DNA of 26,040 bases from JBKQHQ01 sp052148715 (GCA_052148715.1 JBKQHQ010000016.1:1-26040); one strand, 5' to 3'. Shown: positions 7,615-16,106, numbered from the stretch's first letter. The notes: a model not told the origin generated them from the sequence alone. A program made the numbers and translations.

Positions 7615-8666
7615 GCGATCTTGCGCCCGACTATACGAAGATGATCGCCGATGCCATGACGCGGCGGTCCGGGATCGTCCTCAAAAGCAGCGAGTTCCGG
7701 CGCACCCGCGAGCCGAGCTGGCGCGCGCTCGAACGACTGATCGATACCGCCGAGAAGCGGGGCATCCGGGCGCTGCAGCCGGACGAGTTGGAACGAATGC
7801 CCCTGCTCTACCGTTCGGCGCTCTCGTCTCTCTCGGTGGCGCGCGCCATTGCGCTCGACCGGAACTTGCTTCTCTATCTGGAAAATCTGTCGCTGCGCGC
7901 CTTCCTGGTGGTCTACGGTCCGCGCACCAGAATGCTCGAAGGGTGCCGGCAATTCCTCGGGCACGGCTTTCCGACGGCGGTGCGCGCCGCCGGGGTGCAC
8001 TTCCTGATCGCCTTCCTCGCGCTCGTGGTCGGCGGCATCGCCGGATTCGCGCTGACAGTAACCGACGAAGCTTGGTTCACGACCTTCGTGCCGTCCGGGC
8101 TGTCGGAAGGCCGCGGCCCGGCCAGCACCCGGGAGCAGCTGCTCAAGGATGAAATCTTCGCGCCCTGGCCGGGAGCGGCCTTTTCGTTCGGGATCGTCGC
8201 CAACTTTCTCTTCAACCACAACACCGTCGTCGGCATCCTGACCTTCAGCTTCGGTCTTGCGGCCGGCGTGCCCACTATCGTGCTCTTGGTCTATCAAGGC
8301 TTGATCCTCGGCGCGTTTCTGGCGATCCACTACGACCGCGGGCTTGCTCTCGATTTTCTCGGTTGGGTCTCGATCCACGGCGTGACCGAGATCAGCGCGA
8401 TCCTCCTGTGCGGAGCGGCCGGCCTCGTGCTGGCCGAGAAAATCCTGTTTCCCGACCGCTATTCCCGCGTCGATAGCCTGGCGTTGCACGGCCGCCGCGC
8501 AGCCGAGATCGCCATCGGCGCCGTCCTGCTGTTTTTCGTCGCCGCCATCCTGGAGGGAGGATTTCGCCAATTGATTGCCAGCACGCCGGGGCGCTTTGCC
8601 GTCGCCGCGGCCACCGGCCTCGGTTGGTTCATCTATTTCTGGCGGCCGATGCGAGCAAGGTCATGA
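7611..8666 (+). CDS. Stage II sporulation protein M (SpoIIM)-like membrane protein
   Basis: A 351-residue integral membrane protein. After a cytosolic N-terminal helical part (about 1-110) it has several membrane segments: about 127-150, 182-205, 208-232, 245-285 and 298-345. The sequence HNTVVGILTFSFGLAAGVPT with the later DFLGWVSIHGVTEISAILLC is the core signature of the SpoIIM/DUF95 family. Although named after a Bacillus sporulation factor, the family is widespread in non-sporulating bacteria next to RDD and MoxR/DUF58 genes, and its role there is unknown. It is translationally coupled on both sides by ATGA. Confidence 0.9.
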   Translation: MSDLAPDYTKMIADAMTRRSGIVLKSSEFRRTREPSWRALERLIDTAEKRGIRALQPDELERMPLLYRSALSSLSVARAIALDRNLLLYLENLSLRAFLVVYGPRTRMLEGCRQFLGHGFPTAVRAAGVHFLIAFLALVVGGIAGFALTVTDEAWFTTFVPSGLSEGRGPASTREQLLKDEIFAPWPGAAFSFGIVANFLFNHNTVVGILTFSFGLAAGVPTIVLLVYQGLILGAFLAIHYDRGLALDFLGWVSIHGVTEISAILLCGAAGLVLAEKILFPDRYSRVDSLALHGRRAAEIAIGAVLLFFVAAILEGGFRQLIASTPGRFAVAAATGLGWFIYFWRPMRARS

Positions 8667-9562
8667 CATCCGTCGACGTTGCCTCGCGCTTTTTGCGCAG
8701 CGGGAACCGCGCCCAGCGCGACATCGTCACGCCGGAAGGGGTACCGCTCTCGGTCGAGCTTGCCCACTACGGCGAGCGCGCGACCGCCTTCGTGATGGAT
8801 TTGTTCATCTGGTTCTGCGCCGCACTGGCCGTGTTCTTCGTGCTTGGGGCCATGGCGGTTCACGGCTTGAACGGCGTCATCGCGGTCTCGGTCATGCTGT
8901 TCATCGCCTTCGTCGTGCGCAATCTGTACTTCATCTATTTCGAGCTCGCCTGGCGCGGCGCCAGTCCCGGCAAGCGCGTCGTCGGGTTGCGGGTGATGGA
9001 TCGGCGCGGCGGCCCGCTGCTGGCATCGGCGGTCATCGCCCGCAATCTCACCCGGGAAATCGAGGTGTTCATCCCGCTCGGGGTCCTGATCACGACGTCC
9101 GGGGCGGCCGGCACGAGCGCGTGGGAACGGCTGTTTCTCGCCGGCTGGCTCATTTGCTTCACCGGCCTCATCTTCGTCAATCGCGATCGCATGCGCGCCG
9201 GCGACCTGATCGCGGGGACGATCGTCGTGGCCTTGCCCCGCCGGCACCTGTCCAGCGATCTCGTCGAGGCCCAAGCAAGCTTTATATTCACCGACCAGCA
9301 GCTCAAGGCCTATGGCGCTTTCGAGCTGCAGGTTCTCGAGGACCTGTTGCGCCGCCCCGAGGCTCCGGAGGCGCTGACCCTGCTCACTTCGGTGCGTGAC
9401 AAGATCTGCAAGAAGATCGACTGGCCGGGCACGGTTCCCGACAAAGATACCGTCAGTTTCCTGCGCGACTTCTACACGGCGCAGCGCGCCTATCTCGAAC
9501 GAGAGCAGCTGTTCGGACGCAAATACGCCGACAAATATCACGCCGCCAAGGGCGCCGAGTAA
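8663..9562 (+). CDS. RDD family membrane protein, last gene of the MoxR operon
   Basis: This 299-residue protein begins at the ATG overlapping the SpoIIM-like stop; an in-frame ATG at 8624 would put 13 extra residues inside the previous gene. The RDD domain occupies about residues 30-190, with the arginine-aspartate signatures ERATAFVMDLFIWFC and SPGKRVVGLRVMDRRG and the NRDRMRAGDLIAGTIVV segment. Three to four membrane helices are evident. The C-terminal 100 residues are cytosolic and helical, ending in a lysine-rich YADKYHAAKGAE. RDD proteins have been linked to ion transport but no general function is settled. The stop is only 5 bases from the stop of the convergent membrane-protein gene. 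Confidence 0.92.
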   Translation: MTSVDVASRFLRSGNRAQRDIVTPEGVPLSVELAHYGERATAFVMDLFIWFCAALAVFFVLGAMAVHGLNGVIAVSVMLFIAFVVRNLYFIYFELAWRGASPGKRVVGLRVMDRRGGPLLASAVIARNLTREIEVFIPLGVLITTSGAAGTSAWERLFLAGWLICFTGLIFVNRDRMRAGDLIAGTIVVALPRRHLSSDLVEAQASFIFTDQQLKAYGAFELQVLEDLLRRPEAPEALTLLTSVRDKICKKIDWPGTVPDKDTVSFLRDFYTAQRAYLEREQLFGRKYADKYHAAKGAE

Positions 9563-9567
9563 CGCGT

Positions 9568-10419
9568 TCAGTCGAATACGGCGGCGATCTGATCGGTACC
9601 GGTGCCTTCCTTGGCGGCGCGCAGATCATGGTAGATCATGATCAGCATACTGTCGTAGTAGGCGATCCACAGGGCGTTCCAAATCAGGGTCCCGCCGCGC
9701 ATCACCATCAAACCAACGGAGAACTGCCCCACACCGAAGCCAAGCCCAAAGACGAGCCGGAGAATAATCCCCAGCACGATCCCAATCACCGTCACCGCAA
9801 TAATGACCAAGAGACAAATGGCAAATACCGCCCAGCGATGGCCTTTGGTGAGACGGGCACTGCGTCCCAGGCTCGCAATCGGGCCGAGCCGCTCAACCAC
9901 GCATGCGGGCAACGCGACCGCCCACCACGTAAACATGACGCCGCCCAATACGACCAATAAAATGGCCACCCCGACGCCCGCAATGCGTAGAATGCCGGTT
10001 GATTGAAAAGAAAGTGCCGACACCCCTCCTATCAAGAAGGCCCAGACAATCAACAGAACGAGATAGACCAAGAGCAGGCCGATAATCGGGAAAAACCTCG
10101 CGAGCCCTTTTCCTACCGCTTCGCCCACACGCGCGCGCTGGCCGCGCAATGACTGGAAGGCGACAGAGACAATGACTGCCTGTCCGACCATGTTGAAAAC
10201 GATCCACAACAAGCCGGCGCTTCCGGCGATCAAACCGGCTTGGTCAGGCCGGACACCGACCCCCGCACCGCCGGCCAACAGAAGCGGCAGCGAGACAATC
10301 AGCGAGATGGCCATGAAGACGAGGAAGTTGCGCTTGAAAACCGTCCAGGCGCGGCTGAACACCTGGCCGATCCGGAAGTCCGACACAGCGCCCCGCGGGT
10401 CGATCAACGAGTCGGTCAA
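9568..10419 (-). CDS. Multi-pass membrane protein, paralogue 1 of 3
   Basis: 283 residues with about six hydrophobic helices. The N-terminal motif FRIGQVFSRAWTVFKRNFLVF is followed by alternating helices. A central RLGPIASLGRSARLTKGHRW segment and the C-terminus YHDLRAAKEG...IAAVFD are shared with the two downstream-coordinate paralogues. The start is a TTG with a GGGAGG site seven bases upstream. It resembles uncharacterised proteins sometimes annotated as glycerophosphoryl diester phosphodiesterase membrane-domain proteins, but no catalytic domain is present, so no activity is proposed. It is the last gene of a probable minus-strand operon (44 bases after paralogue 2) and converges on the MoxR operon. 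Confidence 0.85.
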   Translation of the reverse strand: MTDSLIDPRGAVSDFRIGQVFSRAWTVFKRNFLVFMAISLIVSLPLLLAGGAGVGVRPDQAGLIAGSAGLLWIVFNMVGQAVIVSVAFQSLRGQRARVGEAVGKGLARFFPIIGLLLVYLVLLIVWAFLIGGVSALSFQSTGILRIAGVGVAILLVVLGGVMFTWWAVALPACVVERLGPIASLGRSARLTKGHRWAVFAICLLVIIAVTVIGIVLGIILRLVFGLGFGVGQFSVGLMVMRGGTLIWNALWIAYYDSMLIMIYHDLRAAKEGTGTDQIAAVFD

Positions 10420-10463
10420 GGAACACCTCCCGGCAGTTCAGCAAATCCACGCGATCGGCCAGC

Positions 10464-11333
10464 TCAATCGAATACGGCCGCGATGTCATCGGTGCCGACG
10501 CCGTCCTTGACCGCCCGCAGGTCATGATAGATCATGACCAAGACGCTATTGTAATAGGCGATCCACACCGCGTTCCAAAGCAGATTTCCGACCTGAAGCG
10601 CCGCCACACCGGCCGAGCTCGGCGTCGGCACACCGCCGGATGGAAGCAACACCAGCGCTCCCAGAAGACCAAAGACGATCATCGCCAGAACCAGAAAAAC
10701 GTAAACCAAGAGATTGATGGCGAGCACCGCCCAACGGTGGCCCTTGGTGAGGTCGCTGCTGCGGCCCAGGCTCGCTATTGCGCCGAACCGCTCGACGACG
10801 CACACCGGCACCGCAATCGACCACCGAATGAAGAGCATGCCGCCTACCACGATCGCGGCAATACCCAGCAAAAAGGTGACAATGAACCCGGCGCTCGATC
10901 CGCCACCCGCCGAAATGACAAGCAGCGCTCCCGCTCCTCCAACGAGCGCGAAGGCGAGCATAACCCCGATGTAACACAAGATGATGCCGATGATCGGCCA
11001 GAACCGCCCCAGCCCTTTTTGCACGACCTCGCTGATGCGGATGGGCTGGCGGCGCAATGACTGGAAGGCAACATAGACGATAACGGCTTGCCCCAGCGTA
11101 TTCAGCGCGATCCATAGCAACAAGACAAGCCCGACCTTCCAGGCGTCCTCCGGCCGCATCGTTGCCGAACTACCGTTGCCAAGCACGAGGTTCGGAAGCG
11201 AGGCAATGATGCCTATCGCCAAAAGGATAACGAAGTTTTTAGTGAAAACCGTCCAGGCGCGGCCAAGCACCCGGCCGATCCGAAACTCAGACGCCGTGCC
11301 CGAATAAATCGATGAATCGGTCAACGCCGCCAC
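10464..11333 (-). CDS. Multi-pass membrane protein, paralogue 2 of 3
   Basis: 289 residues, same architecture as its neighbours: FRIGRVLGRAWTVFTKNFVIL at about 17-37, hydrophobic helices through the body, RFGAIASLGRSSDLTKGHRW in the middle and YHDLRAVKDG...IAAVFD at the end. A glycine- and serine-rich loop (SAGGGSSAG) separates two of the helices. It starts at a GTG preceded by TTGAAGC, the same start context as paralogue 3. The shared motif RSxxLTKGxRW lies between two helices and is a candidate functional loop. No known enzymatic residues were found. The conserved tail suggests a cytosolic interaction motif. Confidence 0.85.
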   Translation of the reverse strand: MAALTDSSIYSGTASEFRIGRVLGRAWTVFTKNFVILLAIGIIASLPNLVLGNGSSATMRPEDAWKVGLVLLLWIALNTLGQAVIVYVAFQSLRRQPIRISEVVQKGLGRFWPIIGIILCYIGVMLAFALVGGAGALLVISAGGGSSAGFIVTFLLGIAAIVVGGMLFIRWSIAVPVCVVERFGAIASLGRSSDLTKGHRWAVLAINLLVYVFLVLAMIVFGLLGALVLLPSGGVPTPSSAGVAALQVGNLLWNAVWIAYYNSVLVMIYHDLRAVKDGVGTDDIAAVFD

Positions 11334-11421
11334 GCTTCAATAAATGCGAGAACACACGTCAATGTAGAGTTCCCGAGGCTGTCCCGAGTCCAAGGAACCG
11401 GACGGCGCAAGAGCGATACGC

Positions 11422-12183
11422 TCAGTCGAAGACGGCGGCGATCTGCTCGACGTCGACGCCTTCTTTGCTCACGCGCAGGTCATGGTAGATCATGACCAGC
11501 ACGCTGTTGTAATAGGCCGTCCAAAGCGCCGTCCAAACCAAGCCTCCAATTGCGACGGTCATAAAGCTCACCGGAGCCAGCACCAATCCCACGACAAAGG
11601 AGCCGAGAAAATTCGCGATGACCAGGAGGAGCACCATGCCGAATATTTTCCATCGGTAACCTTTGGTCAGCGCGCTGCTGCGGCCCAGGCTCGATATCGG
11701 CCCGAGCTGCTCCAGCACACAGACCGGCAAGGCAACGGACCACATGATGGCCAGGATGACGCCCGGCACGACAACGAGAAGAATGCCGATGGCGATGCCG
11801 AGAGAGCTCACGACGGCGAGGCCGAGTATCGGAAAAAACCTCGCCAGCCCTTTCTGCAGGGCCTCGCCCAGGCGGACGGGCTGACCGCGCAAATCCTGAA
11901 ATGCGCCGAAGACGATCACTGCCTCGCCGATCGTGTTGAGAATGAGCGCCAGCGGAAAGCCAACGCCTATCTTCCACAGAACCGACGATGGGTTGGCGGC
12001 GGCACCGGGCGCGTTGGCCGATTCGATCAGCAGACCCGGCAATGAGATGACGAGCGCGGTAATGAAAAATATGACGAAGTTGTTCGTGAAGACAATCCAA
12101 GCGCGGCTCAACACCCGACCGACCGCAAGATCCGACGCTCCACTCCCGGCGTATATCGAGGAATCGCTCAATGAAATCCCCAC
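11422..12183 (-). CDS. Multi-pass membrane protein, paralogue 3 of 3
   Basis: 253 residues, the shortest copy. It has LAVGRVLSRAWIVFTNNFVIF near residue 18-38, about five to six helices, QLGPISSLGRSSALTKGYRW and the terminal YHDLRVSKEG...IAAVFD. The start is a GTG preceded by TTGAAGC as in paralogue 2. It is the first gene of the minus-strand array; the upstream 165 bases before the periplasmic ClpP-like gene probably contain the promoter. The three copies differ mainly in the loops between helices, consistent with old duplications rather than recent ones. Function unknown. Confidence 0.85.
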   Translation of the reverse strand: MGISLSDSSIYAGSGASDLAVGRVLSRAWIVFTNNFVIFFITALVISLPGLLIESANAPGAAANPSSVLWKIGVGFPLALILNTIGEAVIVFGAFQDLRGQPVRLGEALQKGLARFFPILGLAVVSSLGIAIGILLVVVPGVILAIMWSVALPVCVLEQLGPISSLGRSSALTKGYRWKIFGMVLLLVIANFLGSFVVGLVLAPVSFMTVAIGGLVWTALWTAYYNSVLVMIYHDLRVSKEGVDVEQIAAVFD

Positions 12184-12348
12184 GCTTCAACAAAAGCCGC
12201 ACATGTCGTGCGTAGTGAACTTTGATCACGGTCGGATGTCAATGCAACCACCGCGGTCCGCCTGCGCGAGACTTGGTCGCGGCTTCACATCTGCGTCAGG
12301 GTGCTACCGGCGCCAAGCAGAGAGTCCGTGCCGTTCACACGGATGCGG

Positions 12349-12798
12349 CTATCGGCAGGTGGGATAGAGCGCCGCGAGCTCACGGCCGCGCAGCAAGATC
12401 ACGCGGGAGGTGAGCCCGCCATGCTGCACAATCCAGTCGCGCACCCGGGCTGGATAAACCGAAAGCACCACATCCGTGGCTTCGGGCTCCGACCGCAATC
12501 GCCCGCGCGCATCGATAGAGCGCGCGGCGTGAAAGCCGAGCACGGCGCGGCGCGTCACACAGATGCGATCGTGCGGCACCAAGCTCAGCACCAAGGTGCA
12601 GGCCGATAGGCATGGACCGTCGATGACGACGCGCTGCCCGGTTTCCCGCACCTGCTCGAAAAGGTCCACGAAGGGACCAACCTGGCCGCCCGGACTGGCC
12701 AAAATACGCATTTCCGCCGCGGCGGGCGCACAGATCGGAATAGCCAGCATCGCGAGCAAGATAGCCGCCCTGACGCGCGGCCTTCTGAAAGGTGCCAT
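12349..12798 (-). CDS. Small periplasmic ClpP/crotonase-like protein (COG3904 type)
   Basis: 149 residues with a twin-arginine-free signal peptide (about 1-28, ending CAPAAAEM). The mature part has GGQVGPFVDLFEQVRETGQRV followed by VIDGPCLSACTLVLSLVP with Ser65 in the position of the ClpP-type nucleophile, and VLGFHAAR with His90 in the position of the catalytic histidine. Similar short proteins are common in Bradyrhizobium and are grouped with predicted periplasmic ClpP-fold proteins. Cysteines at 63, 67 and 80 may form a disulfide. Protease activity is not shown. An AGGGTT site precedes the ATG. It is separated from paralogue 3 by 165 bases and could share its transcript. Confidence 0.7.
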   Translation of the reverse strand: MAPFRRPRVRAAILLAMLAIPICAPAAAEMRILASPGGQVGPFVDLFEQVRETGQRVVIDGPCLSACTLVLSLVPHDRICVTRRAVLGFHAARSIDARGRLRSEPEATDVVLSVYPARVRDWIVQHGGLTSRVILLRGRELAALYPTCR

Positions 12799-13076
12799 GA
12801 TCCGTGAACCCTACAAGAGATCCGCTTATCCGGCATCGCGAACCGCTGCCGCCCAAGTCGTTCCGTCGAAGCGGCCGTGACGGTCCATGCCCGCGGCCCG
12901 CGACAACAATCGCAAATCCGCGACCCGCAAGCACTGAGAATTGTGAGCCGCTTCGTCGGCACGAGGGATGCCGCAAATCGCCGCGCGGCTGCCATAGGGA
13001 TCAGGCGCGGTCACTGGTCTTCGGCCGGCTCCCGCGCGCCATGCGATGCCTTGGCTCAACTTCGCCGTACGCCCCG

Positions 13077-13382
13077 CTAAGCGCTGTTGCCGCAAGGAAG
13101 GTCGCTTGGCGGCAGCGGATCATGTGCGCCGGATGCCGTGAACTGAACGCCGATTTCGTGGTCCGTGCGCCGCACGACGCGGCACCAGCGACTGACCTTC
13201 TGATCTCTTGAAAGAAGGAGAGCAAAATGATCGGGTACCTGGTTCAAGCCACCGCCGGTCAGTCTTGCCCCACCTTCGGAAATATCCCTGACCATGCACA
13301 AGACGGTCGAGCCGTCGCTACGCCTAACCCAGGCGGCGCGTGACAGCGGCCTTCGGCAATGCTTCCGATTCTCGCGAGACAT
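13077..13382 (-). CDS. Single-domain PilZ protein (probable c-di-GMP binding)
   Basis: 101 residues from the ATG preceded by GGAGGG; longer in-frame starts upstream lack such a site. The PilZ c-di-GMP motifs are present: an RxxxR pattern (R11...R15 in HCRRPLSR) and DISEGG (D33, S35, G38) matching D/NxSxxG. The following GARL and the later IGVQF strand fit the beta-barrel. A stand-alone PilZ domain usually acts as an adaptor that reports c-di-GMP level to motility, adhesion or polysaccharide machinery. No such genes are adjacent, so the partner is unknown. It is transcribed divergently from the AraC-type regulator. Confidence 0.85.
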   Translation of the reverse strand: MSRENRKHCRRPLSRAAWVRRSDGSTVLCMVRDISEGGARLTGGGLNQVPDHFALLLSRDQKVSRWCRVVRRTDHEIGVQFTASGAHDPLPPSDLPCGNSA

Positions 13383-13724
13383 GGCATAGCCCTCCGCGAC
13401 AAAATTTGTCACAAAGCGTGGCGTTCCGATTAAGCAATCGAGTCGACCTCGGACGCAGGTGTGACGCCCCGGATCAATCGCGATTAAAGGGACAACGTGC
13501 CTTCCCCCAAGGCAACCGCACGTCTCCCAGCGCCTACATCGTGCCATTGGAAGAGAAAATTGGGGTAAACCCACACGGTGCCAACTCGCTCAAAAATCTC
13601 CAACGATAAAAAAATGTTGTGCGGCCCTCGAACAGAAGTTGCATTTTTTTTGCAGCGCAATATGCTTTCACGACGGCAAGGGAAACATCAGTTTTGTCGA
13701 GTGGAAATTTTTTCTAGAAATTTT
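13383..13724. other. AT-rich divergent intergenic region between PilZ and AraC-type genes
   Basis: This 342-base stretch holds the promoters of both divergent genes. Its right half (about 13545-13725) is notably A/T rich compared with the window, with runs of A (about 13608-13614) and T (about 13645-13652, 13708-13713) and a TTCTAGAA palindrome at 13712-13719 just before the chosen AraC start. These suggest regulator or nucleoid-protein binding, but no specific operator can be assigned. Confidence 0.4.
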
Positions 13725-14758
13725 ATGGGCACCGATGAGAAGTGGCCGGTGCGGCTCGCGGTGCCGCAAGATCTCCCGGTCGAGATCCCGCTGAGCAGAT
13801 ATCCGGTTGTTTGCACGCGCTCGCCCGAAGAAGCACGCGAGGCGCTTGGTCGAGTTGCCGAGGTGCTGGCCTTCGAGCTCCCGCGGGGCCGACATGGCTT
13901 CCTCGCGCGGCTGAATTATGTCTCACTGCGCAGCACCGACTTGGCCGTGACGTCGACGGCCTCGGACGTGGCGATCCGTTTCGGCGGCAGGCCGCAAGTT
14001 CGACAGCTGATCGGCCTTTCCGGTGCCGCGTCGAGCGCAACGCGCGGAGCAACAATCGAGGTCACGCCCCAGCGGTCGTGCATCATCGGTCCGGATGCCG
14101 AGGTGGCGGTTCACCGCACCGCCGGTCATCGGCAAGTGTTACTGCGATTGGACTATGCGGCCGTGGTGTCCAAGCTCGAAAGGTTGATCGGCAGCCCACT
14201 CAAGGGGAGGCTCACATTCGACCCGGAAGCCGACCTCGGCGACGCAAATCAAGCACAATTGCGGCGCGCCGTCTTGTTCCTGATGGCCGAGCTCGATACC
14301 GCGCATGTCGAGCCAAGCGGCCTGGTGACGGCCGAGCTCGAGCAGCTGGTTCTGGTCAGCTTTTTGCTCGGAAGCCATCACAATTACAGCGAACTTCTCC
14401 GCGGCGATCCGCACGCCGCTGCCCCCTGGCAAGTGCGGCTCGCCGAGGAATACATTGCGGCGAACTGGGACAAGCCTCTCTCGATCGAAGAGCTGACGGC
14501 GACCGTTCGCGTCAGCGCCCGCAGTCTCTTTCGCGCCTTTCGCCAATGTCGCGGCTACTCGCCGATGGGCTTCGTCAAGCAGGTCCGACTGAAGCACGCG
14601 CGAGACATGCTCAGCCGCAACGACCCAAGCGTCACCGTCACCGGCGTCGCCTTGCGTGCGGGTTTCACAACCTCGGCCACTTTGCCAACGACTATCGCCG
14701 AGCGTTTGCGGAGTCTCCATCGCAGACCCATCGCCGCGCCAGGCGAGGCCCGGCATAG
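13725..14758 (+). pseudogene. AraC-family transcriptional regulator, frameshifted in the second helix-turn-helix
   Basis: The N-terminal part resembles the AraC_binding_2 ligand domain (RHGFLARLNYVSLRSTDLAV region). The C-terminal DNA-binding domain starts near RLAEEYIAANWDKPLSIEEL with a complete first helix-turn-helix (SARSLFRAFRQCRGYSPMGF, then VRLKHARDML). Up to GVALR near 14657 the frame is as expected, but the conserved continuation CGFHNLGHFANDYRRAF followed by AESPSQTHRR lies in the -1 shifted frame from 14657 and ends at a normal stop at 14756-14758. One base is therefore missing near 14655-14660. Without correction the protein runs on with unrelated sequence to 14915, inside the tRNA gene. 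The cause may be a real mutation or a sequencing error. The start is uncertain: ATG 13725 gives the usual length (about 344 residues if repaired); in-frame ATGs exist at 13578, 13614 and 13662. Confidence 0.8.
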
Positions 14759-14892
14759 GACCCTCGAATGCGACGTTCCCGCGCCCGGCGGCGCGCCCCG
14801 TGCCGCGCCGGCAAGGCGGCCGGCGGAGCCAACCGCAGCGTCGGTCCCGTGCTTGCGGCCGAATGAGGCCGCCGCTATAAGGCGCTTTGCGG

Positions 14893-14969
14893 CGGAGTGT
14901 AGCGCAGTCTGGTAGCGCACCTCGTTCGGGACGAGGGGGTCGCAGGTTCAAATCCTGCCACTCCGACCA
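14893..14969 (+). tRNA. tRNA-Pro (anticodon CGG)
   Basis: A 77-base tRNA that folds completely. The acceptor CGGAGTG pairs with CACTCCG, the D arm is GCGC/GCGC, the anticodon stem CCTCG/CGAGG encloses loop TTCGGGA with anticodon CGG (reads CCG, proline) and the G37 typical of tRNA-Pro. The T arm is GCAGG-TTCAAAT-CCTGC, and discriminator A and an encoded CCA (14967-14969) follow. The structure is without mismatches. It lies just downstream of the frameshifted AraC-type gene on the same strand. Confidence 0.97.
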
Positions 14970-15191
14970 GCACTTAGCGGATTTTCAGACATCTACCGCC
15001 ACCGGTTCAGGCGAGATCGGGTGGCCTCATAGGCAAGTGGAGCACGGCCTTTTCCAACGCCGTCGCAAAGTCACAACCGCCCAGTGTCGCCGTCTCGCTC
15101 TCCGGGGACCCATGCTATTGTCCGGCTTCAAGTTTCCGATTCTATCGGCGATTCGCAGAGCGTCCGTTTTCCGAGGCAGGGGAATTTGATC

Positions 15192-15701
15192 ATGACGCCA
15201 CGTTTCCTCGCGTTGATCGTTGCCGTCGGTGGCTTGCTCGCTGGTTCCTCGCTCGGGCCCGCGCTGGCAAACGAGGTCGTCCCATTCTCGGGCTATTCGG
15301 CCGGCACGATTGTGGTGAAAACCAGCGAGCGCCTGCTCTACTACGTGGTCGACGATAGCACCGCGGTCCGATACCCGGTCGGCGTCGGCAGGGCGGGCAT
15401 GCAATGGTCGGGCAAGTCATCGATTGTGGGGAAGTATCTCAGGCCCGCATGGACGCCGCCGCCCGACATCAAACGCGCCGAGCCGAACCGGCCCGATTAC
15501 GTTCCGGGCGGTTCGCCGCTCAATCCAATGGGCGCGGCGGCCTTGCTCCTCACCGGAGGACGATACGCGATCCACGGCACGAACGCGCCGAGCTCTATCG
15601 GCGGCTTCGTCTCCCACGGCTGCATCCGCATGCACAATGCCGACGTGCTCGACCTCTACAAGCGGGTCGCCGTCGGCACGACGGTGGTGGTCGACCGCTG
15701 A
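15192..15701 (+). CDS. L,D-transpeptidase (ErfK/YbiS/YcfS/YnhG, YkuD domain)
   Basis: 169 residues: a signal peptide (1-26, ending LGPALAN) followed by a YkuD domain. Catalytic signatures are YAIHGTN (His128) and SHGCIRMHNADVLDLY, where His142, Cys144 and Arg146 form the active-site motif. The enzyme forms 3-3 cross-links in peptidoglycan or attaches proteins to it, acting in the periplasm; alphaproteobacteria commonly carry many copies. ATG 15192 is preceded by GGGGAA; an in-frame start at 15084 would put the signal peptide internally and is rejected. The gene stands alone, with the tRNA 222 bases upstream. Confidence 0.95.
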   Translation: MTPRFLALIVAVGGLLAGSSLGPALANEVVPFSGYSAGTIVVKTSERLLYYVVDDSTAVRYPVGVGRAGMQWSGKSSIVGKYLRPAWTPPPDIKRAEPNRPDYVPGGSPLNPMGAAALLLTGGRYAIHGTNAPSSIGGFVSHGCIRMHNADVLDLYKRVAVGTTVVVDR

Positions 15702-15801
15702 TGGTCTTCGCGCCGCGCGAGGCCCTCGGCTCGTTCCAAAACATCTTGACGATCTCGCGGTGCCTTCATGCCGCGCGACGCGTCTGGACCCGTCGCGAGT
15801 G

Positions 15802-15987
15802 CTACAGGCCCCCCTTCGTGGCCGCGTTCGGCGTGATTGAGCGACCAAGGCGCGGCTCGAAGCCGGACTTGCCGAAGGTGCTGTAAGGGCCATAACCCTC
15901 ACCATTGCGCCTTCCGCCGGGCCGCACACAGTCGTGATTTCCTCCGTCTCGCCCCCGGATGTAGAAGCCCTCCGAATTCGGTAACAT
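15802..15987 (-). CDS. Hypothetical 61-residue protein
   Basis: The short reading frame starts MLPNSEGFYIRGRDGGNHD and ends RSITPNAATKGGL. It has an AAGG-containing site upstream of the ATG, a G/C-biased third codon position and codon choices like the neighbouring genes. It is glycine- and arginine-rich and basic, with no signal peptide or membrane segment. An in-frame ATG at 16131 would make it 109 residues, but the extra part looks non-coding. I do not recognise the family. It converges with the L,D-transpeptidase gene (100 bases between the stops) and is divergent from the small membrane protein gene at 16107. Confidence 0.4.
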   Translation of the reverse strand: MLPNSEGFYIRGRDGGNHDCVRPGGRRNGEGYGPYSTFGKSGFEPRLGRSITPNAATKGGL

Positions 15988-16106
15988 GACACCTTCGCCG
16001 AACCAACGGGATATCACGTTGCGCGACCGGAACGATAAGACCCAAGAAGCTTGGAAACGCCACAGACGCGTAGACCTAGGGAGCGGCGTTCGCGGGAGGA
16101 TCGGCC

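Noticed and set aside
11334..11380. EcfG-like GGAAC...TGTT upstream of membrane paralogue 2 (minus strand)
   Set aside because: The spacer is only 14 bases, shorter than functional EcfG promoters.
14893..14969. tRNA-Pro as integration site of a genomic island
   Set aside because: No integrase gene follows, and no repeat of the tRNA 3' end was found elsewhere in the window.
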